Below, piece after piece: positions 58,448-64,000 of a stretch of 64,000 nt of DNA (the first letter of the stretch is position 1; each line of letters opens with the position of its first letter). Origin of the DNA: Morchella semilibera (lineage: Eukaryota > Ascomycota > Pezizomycetes > Pezizales > Morchellaceae); contig WBVU01000012.1 of assembly GCA_009192285.1 (NCBI GenBank), positions 1,116,001-1,180,000 of the forward strand. The letters are read 5' to 3'. The notes beneath the pieces are model-generated. The model saw nothing but the letters and a program-made list of their open reading frames with translations. It was not told where the DNA came from and made no database searches. Made by a program: the position numbers and the translations under genes.

Positions 58448-58604
58448 ATAACTACAAAATAGTTGATATTAACAAAGAGTGGAAGGGGCTCACCAAATAG
58501 CTTGTGTTATTCGAGGACCGAAGGTAGTACGATCACTCAATGGTAATCAGCTTCGAGGCTAATAAAAAGGAGGTTTTCGAATGATGGTTTTAGGAACTGT
58601 GGGG

Positions 58605-58875
58605 ATGGAGATGGGGATGGGGATCGGGATGGGGATGGGGATGAAGACGGATACGGAGATGGAGATGGAGATGGAGATGGAGATGGAGATGGAGATGGAG
58701 ATGGAGGTGGAGATGGAGATGGAGATGGAGATGGAGGTGGGGGTGGGGGTGGAGGCGGAGGTGGAGATGGGAAGGGGATAGAGATGGGGATGGGGATGGG
58801 GATGGGGATGGGATGAGATGGGGATGGGGATGGGATGAGATGGGGATGGGGATGGATGGATGGATGGATGGATGA
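58605..58875 (+). repeat. GGAGAT / GGGGAT hexanucleotide minisatellite
   Basis: About 270 bases of GGAGAT and GGGGAT units with GGAGGT variants, then GGATGGATGGAT. It starts roughly 150 bases upstream of the start codon of the minus-strand gene at 58447, so it sits in that gene's promoter region. Confidence 0.85.
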
Positions 58876-59720
58876 TGGGGACGTGAGAGGGGGGCTCAAT
58901 ACTTTTGGGTCAGAAACTAACGCGGCATAACGATGGAAGGGGGGGCTCATGGCTATCGTACTAGTGACTACATGTAGGTCTGGACCTGAATTTCACTGAT
59001 CTCACTTTATAAACTTTTAATTTCATTCCAAAGGTCAATGATTATATTAACATCTTCCCCTAGTCCGGACCCCTCTAATTCTACATAGACGGGAGGCCGC
59101 CTACATCTGGAGGTATATGTTGGTTTATCTAAAAGTACCACGATTACTGATTTTATAGATCTACTCAGTCCATACCTTTGAGAAATTACTTGGTTGTACG
59201 GCTGTGCGTATACCTTGCATCGCAGTCCACAGCTTATATAGTTTAACTGCGTGTAACCCGTTGAAGTTCTGACCTTTCCTCTATACGCATCTATCTCTAT
59301 TGAGTACATTTACTCTAGCTATGCCTCCCTTCTCACGGCCCTATGGGGATCTACTTGGTCACATTTCCATATTCTTACATGCCATTTAACTAACCGTTTT
59401 CAAGAACGGAATCAGTTAAGTACCCATCCAGGAGTGACACTGAAGAGAGTTAACTATTAGAAACTTAGATCCCCGTTCTGAGCAGGTTATTTCTATGAAA
59501 TTTCAGATAAGTATGTACATATATATGAAGTTCTGACCTGCTTTCCCACCGTTGCCACCAGCAACGCATGTTTAACTCATGTGCATTGTGCATGTGGTGC
59601 ACTCCAAACCTCAAAATCACCTTCGAAACACCACTCCAAAATTTCAGTGTTTTCCAAGAAGGACCATATTCGGACACTCAAATTTTTCTTTTACGCCAAG
59701 ATCAAGTCCACGGGGCTATA

Positions 59721-59903
59721 CAGTACAATCTCGCTATAAGGATATGGAAATGTGACAATTCTGCATCCAAAAATATCCTCATAGGCCATTTATCCTTATA
59801 AAAAGTGCCTAGTTCACCCAAAGTAATCCCTATTGGGACTCAAGATATATCCTTATAGGGCTGAATATCCTATAAATAATATCCTTATAACGAGATTGTA
59901 CTG
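59721..59903. mobile_element. pogo/Fot1-like MITE, 183 bp, TA-flanked
   Basis: The terminal inverted repeats CAGTACAATCTCGCTATAAG and the following GATAT on the left mirror the right end with one mismatch (25-26 bases). TA lies at both borders (59719-59720 and 59904-59905). A CAGTACAATCTC start with TA flanks is characteristic of fungal pogo/Fot1 elements. The interior repeats ATATCCTTATA motifs and encodes nothing. Confidence 0.85.
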
Positions 59904-60604
59904 TATTCACTTTGCCAGAATTAGATTGCCGCATACATAGTATTTCCCATGACCCCAGCCTATCAAAGTCCTTTTCAGTGGATTTTCTTCAAGTGGAATT
60001 TTAATTCTGGCACCATGAATATACTCTTAGCCACATCTCGCCATCTAGCTACGTGTAGGTACACTATACCAAGCTTAATACCCTATGTGTATATATATAC
60101 TAATGAAAGTAGGAGACATACTATTCTCGTTCTCAGCTCCCCTACAAAGCTACAGCAAGCTGGAATAACTGTAGGGGATTGGTACGAGACTAGGGACGTA
60201 GGGACGTCGATCCCCGTAGTAAGTTGGCTTCTTCAGAAGGTAGAGGTAAGTGTGTGTAAGTATGTGCAAAATATGTTCAATAAATTCCCTAGTCTACCTC
60301 TTTGAGCCCTCAAGCGTGAAAGACTACACGGATAGTCCATAACAGAACCATTTAACAATAAATAAGCCCCGGAATTAGTTAGCCCATTATTACAATCAAT
60401 AGCGATCCGACTACTAAAGAAATTCGTGGCAAGTCGTCCAAATTGAGATACAGTTGATAACATTATTATAATAATAGAGAAACGGAAGTTTATGGTCTCT
60501 AACTAGATTATGGGTAGAGGAACATTAGATCTCAAATGTCATCGTACCAGGGTTTGGTGGCTAAGAACTCACCCATCTAGAGTGTCCCTAAAAATATTCC
60601 AAGA

Positions 60605-63262
60605 CTATGAGGTAGTTTTCCGACTAGGCCTGAATCCGCTATCTAGAAGTAATTTCTGAACTTCCAGATGGTTCTGTTCAATTGCCACGTCTAATGCCAT
60701 TCTTCCATAACGCTTCCATGGTTCAGTATATGCCTCGAGCCCATTCTCTAAAACTACTTTCACAACCTCCAGATGTCCCTTCGCCGCCGCCGTTTCCAAC
60801 GCATGCCCACGATGTCTAGGACTCTCGTCGACCTTCTTTTCCCAGTAACAGCCTTACAATGTCAACCCTCCCATTCCTCGCTGCCAATCTCAATGCATGT
60901 TGTCCACGGGTCCTATGCCCACCCTCGAGAAGCATTTTGACTACTGAAAGGTGTCCATTTTTTTACTGCTGCTTGCAGTGGTGTTGTTTTGGATTTTTTG
61001 CCTGGTTTAGCATGGATGTCGATCCCATGCGTTTAAGAGAAATGACACAGCTTTGGCATTCCCACCTCCTGCTACGACCCGCAGGGTTGTGTATCCAGAA
61101 TACCAGCCGTTGATATCAGCCCCCTCTTCTAGAAGTAGCCTCGCTACCGAAAAATGGCCATTTTCCACCGCCCCCTGGAACGCCGTTCTACCGAGTGATC
61201 CACTTGGCCTAGCATTGACTTCAGCTCCGTTCGCTAAAAGTTCTTTCACAATTTCATAATGGCCTTTCGCGGATGCTAACTGAAGTGCCGTTGGTCCATG
61301 ATACCGATAGTTGACTTTGGCTCCGTGATCTAAGAGCAACCTGACTATATCTACGTATCCCATTTCTGCAGCTACCTGCAGCGCCATCCTGCCATGGTGC
61401 TCACCTGGCTTGGCATTTACTTCAGCCCGATTCTCCAACAATAACTTCACCCATTCGTATAACCCGCTTCCAACTGCTGCTGTCAGGGTTGTAGGCCCAT
61501 GGTACCAGGCATTAGGATCCGCCCCGTTTGCTAGTAGAAGCCTTCCCATTCTAAAGTACCCCGTTTCCAATGCCCCTTGGAGTGCAGTTTGACCATAAAG
61601 TTTTCCCGGTTTCTCATTGACATCAGCCCCAGCCCTTAAAAGTAGTTTTGCAACCTTAAGATGCCCGCCTCTTGCCGCTGCCTGTAATGCCGTTTGATCG
61701 TAGGTCTCGCCCAGCATAGGATTGACCTCTGCCCCGTTTTTTCAAAAGCTCCCGCACAATTTCCAAATGTCCTCTTCCTGCTGCTTCTTGAAGCATTATA
61801 GGCCCATAATACAGAGGGTTGGCGTCGAACCCATTCTTTAAGAGCAACTTCACCACTTCGGTATGTCCGTTCTCTACCGCAAGTTGAAGTGTCCGTTGAC
61901 AATTAGTTCGGTGTCCGTTCTCTAGTAGTAGCCTGGTCACATCGGCGTGACCATTCTCCGCTGCTAGTTGAAGTGCTTTCTGACCGTTGATGCTAGTCCT
62001 TACATTTAAAAGCAATTTTACCACCTCAGTGTGTCCGTTTCTTGCAGCTAATAAAATTGCCTTTCCAACGTCAGTTGTTTCGCCCTTCCGAAGTAACTGC
62101 TTCACCACCTCAACCTGCCCAGTTTCCGAGGCTGTTTTTAAATCGATCATCCACAAGCATTTTAAGGCTTCCGCGGCAGAGAGTCGACGGTTGGGGTCTG
62201 CCACCAACAATCTCCTTAAGAGTAGCATCGCTTGCTTGCTCGCGTGTGACTGCAAATAATCTCCTGGAAGAGGTATTGTTCCTTTGCAGAAATCTAACAA
62301 TAGTTTCATGTCTGTGGGTATTGGCTCAGATGTAGCTACAATCCCGGATTTCGTGGAAATTGTGGTCCATATTTTATCATCCGCCCACCGTTCCATGAAG
62401 GGTGTTTTTAGTGTGAACATTTTGTATAGAAGGCAGCCAAGAGCCCAAATATCTGCGGAATCTGTGCATTTGAAATTCCGCCCAAATATTCCGAAATATT
62501 CAGGTGCGATATAAGCCACGGTTCCCAGTCGAAGGCTGATGACACGACTATTTGATGGCTTTGAAAATTTTGATATCCCGAAATTAGCGAGTTTGACACT
62601 CAACGGAAATTTCGATGCTATAATAACGTTCTAAATCATTTCAGCAAACCATCAAAACCAAGGCAATATCAAAATTCTTGCTTTTCTTAAGAGTGGGCCT
62701 CGAACCTCCGGCTTCATATCGCGATGGCTTATTCCCTTTCGATGTAAAAATTCAAGCGCTTCCAGGAGATTCTTGGTTATCCTTTTAGCAGACTCGTCTC
62801 CCAATGGTCCTTGATCCTCGAGATATTCATCCAAATCGCCATTCCGGTGATATTCTATTGCAAATGGAAATGGTTCGCCTGCATTATTGCTATAGCCCCG
62901 AGAGCAGAGTACGAACAGATCCGGGCGCTAACAAGAATCTATCAGAATTATAGCTTATTAACCAGTTGACAGAAACACCCTTAGCTACTCACCTCACTCG
63001 TAATCGTCAATACCTGAAGTTCCCGCAAATGGTCTATCACAGCCTTTTCCCTCAGAAAATCCGGTCCCAATGTCTTGACTGCTCTAAATCTATTTGTCAC
63101 CCTGTTCCTTTGAAGATAAATCGTCCCATCTTCCCCCTGCCCGATCCTCCTGAGCTCTTCCCAATCCCTCGAGGGGGGCGAGCCTCGACTCCGTTCAACA
63201 GCAAGCGTTTTAAAGGTTCTATCATCGGTTTTATGTTGAGGGTGGAGACTGCGTTCCGCCAT
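60605..63262 (-). CDS. kinase-like/ankyrin fusion protein B, frame-disrupted
   Basis: Exons 63262-62993, 62927-62706 and 62630 onward. The kinase-like domain keeps a glycine loop (RIGQGEDGTIYL), the VAIK-type lysine (FRAVKTL) and an intact HRD loop (ISHRDMKPE), but the DFG aspartate is Asn (KLANFGIS). The C-lobe has AYIAPEYFG, DIWALGCLLYKMF and LLVADPNRRLSAAEALKCLW. About 15 ankyrin units follow directly (for example KAILLAARNGHTEVVKLLL, QKALQLAAENGHADVTRLLL, GRMALQVAAEMGYVDIVRLL). The ankyrin part has four one-base breaks: near 61738-61743 (T6 run), 61020-61024, 60958-60964 (T7 run) and about 60838. Continuous homology across each break shows that one long protein was encoded. Probably a decaying repeat gene; two breaks in homopolymers could be sequencing errors. 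Confidence 0.75.
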
Positions 63263-64000
63263 AATTCGTCACTTTTTGTCGCGCTCTTGGGCCTGTTGCC
63301 TCGACGAAACTGTCGGTGAGTATACGAAACCACGGGGTTGTTCTTCGATCATGTAGAGTAGACAGCCTTGCTTCATACATACCTTTGTTCATATGACCAG
63401 GGTCAAGGATATATACTGGTAATATTGACAGCGAAGAGGAGCGGAGCCACTTAGATTCCGGCTTGCGCGACAAAGTCCAACACCCCCATGAAGAAACGAA
63501 TCTCTGATGCGATTCGTAGTCTGCACCAATGAGTATACCTGCAGCATCAATTGATACAAGTTGGATGGGATGCTGTCCCGTGTTTCTTCTTGAACAAAGT
63601 GGAGCTCAAGGCCCCGGAACTCTCACCTCGTAATCGATAATGACAGGTGTCTATGCAATGCTGCATGCTGCACCTTGCACTTCATGCACAACAACAACAT
63701 CGTGCATGGATCGGACTCAGGATAGATAAACCTTGAACATTTCGTTAGTCATAGATTAATCATCATTGCGTGATCTCGGGCTCACTACACTGCACCTAGT
63801 GAAGGCTTCCAAGTGCATGCAGTGTATATTGATGACTAAGCGACAAGGGAAATTTTCGTGCCTGAGGCACCTAAAGGAAACTTGACTAAGGCTTAGCCCG
63901 TACTATAGAGTCTACATACCTCTCATAACGCCTATCTCGATATACTTACAACGATATTATATCGCCTATTATGGTACTCCTAGGGAAGCGTACTGGAGGC
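63263..64000. other. upstream region of kinase-ankyrin gene B
   Basis: No supported gene; short minus-strand frames overlap the 5' end of gene B and could include an unrecognised first exon. Near 63655-63715 several GCATGC/TGCAC-type palindromic motifs cluster, without clear function. Confidence 0.45.

Larger units (their letters stand above)
58448..60604. other. 2.2 kb spacer between the two kinase-ankyrin genes
   Basis: No supported gene. It holds the GGAGAT/GGGGAT minisatellite (about 58605-58875) and the pogo-like MITE (59721-59903). TACATGTA at 58969. Confidence 0.6.

Noticed and set aside
58581-58781. Met-Glu repeat frame
   Set aside because: Simple translation of the GGAGAT minisatellite.

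Overview
The window is nuclear DNA from a filamentous ascomycete (Pezizomycotina). The evidence is the combination of short GT-AG introns of about 46-220 bp with CTAAC-type branch sites, and recognisably fungal genes: a secreted GH28 exopolygalacturonase, the ATP synthase subunit k Atp19, an M28 leucine aminopeptidase, a Bbc1-type SH3 protein, the CTD phosphatase Rtr1 and an Hrq1-type helicase. Gene density is low (about 18 credible genes in 64 kb). The spacers are AT-rich and hold small TA-flanked inverted-repeat elements and minisatellites. That suggests a repeat-rich genome, possibly a member of the Pezizomycetes, but the order cannot be fixed from this sequence alone.

Layout. 0-10 kb: one pectinase gene at 4.0-5.5 kb in otherwise gene-poor DNA. 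10-24.2 kb: GC-rich coding islands: a small proline-rich ORF, a secreted DUF4430-like protein, a Lys/Glu-rich protein with a possible mitochondrial presequence, a coiled-coil protein, a CoA-binding-fold protein with a broken frame, and a SAM methyltransferase. 25-31 kb: three short paralogous ankyrin genes on the minus strand. 32-38.4 kb: conserved cell-biology genes: a mitochondrial fission protein (MTFP1 type) divergent from ATP19, a vacuolar or secreted leucine aminopeptidase, and a STEEP1-like zinc-binding protein. 39-41 kb: a 362 bp MITE and an orphan ORF. 41.8-47.7 kb: BBC1 divergent from RTR1. 47.7-51.8 kb: a degenerate tandem array with an expanded 19 bp minisatellite. 51.8-55.4 kb: an HRQ1-type RecQ-like helicase. 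56.3-63.3 kb: two tandem paralogs joining a protein-kinase-like domain to ankyrin repeats. Both have Asn in place of the DFG aspartate, and both have interrupted reading frames.

Functional links are few, as expected for a eukaryotic chromosome. MTFP1 and ATP19 share a 334 bp promoter interval and both act in the mitochondrial inner membrane. BBC1 and RTR1 share a 979 bp interval. The two kinase-ankyrin genes and the three short ankyrin genes look like local, rapidly evolving duplications. They are the least ordinary content here.

Two window-wide signals stand out. The palindrome TACATGTA occurs at least 22 times, all outside confident exons, against about one expected. At least seven unrelated mini inverted-repeat elements are flanked by TA dinucleotides, the mark of Tc1/mariner/pogo-type insertion. 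Several genes carry single-base frame breaks, some in homopolymers. These are either assembly errors or real decay, and each is noted where it occurs.
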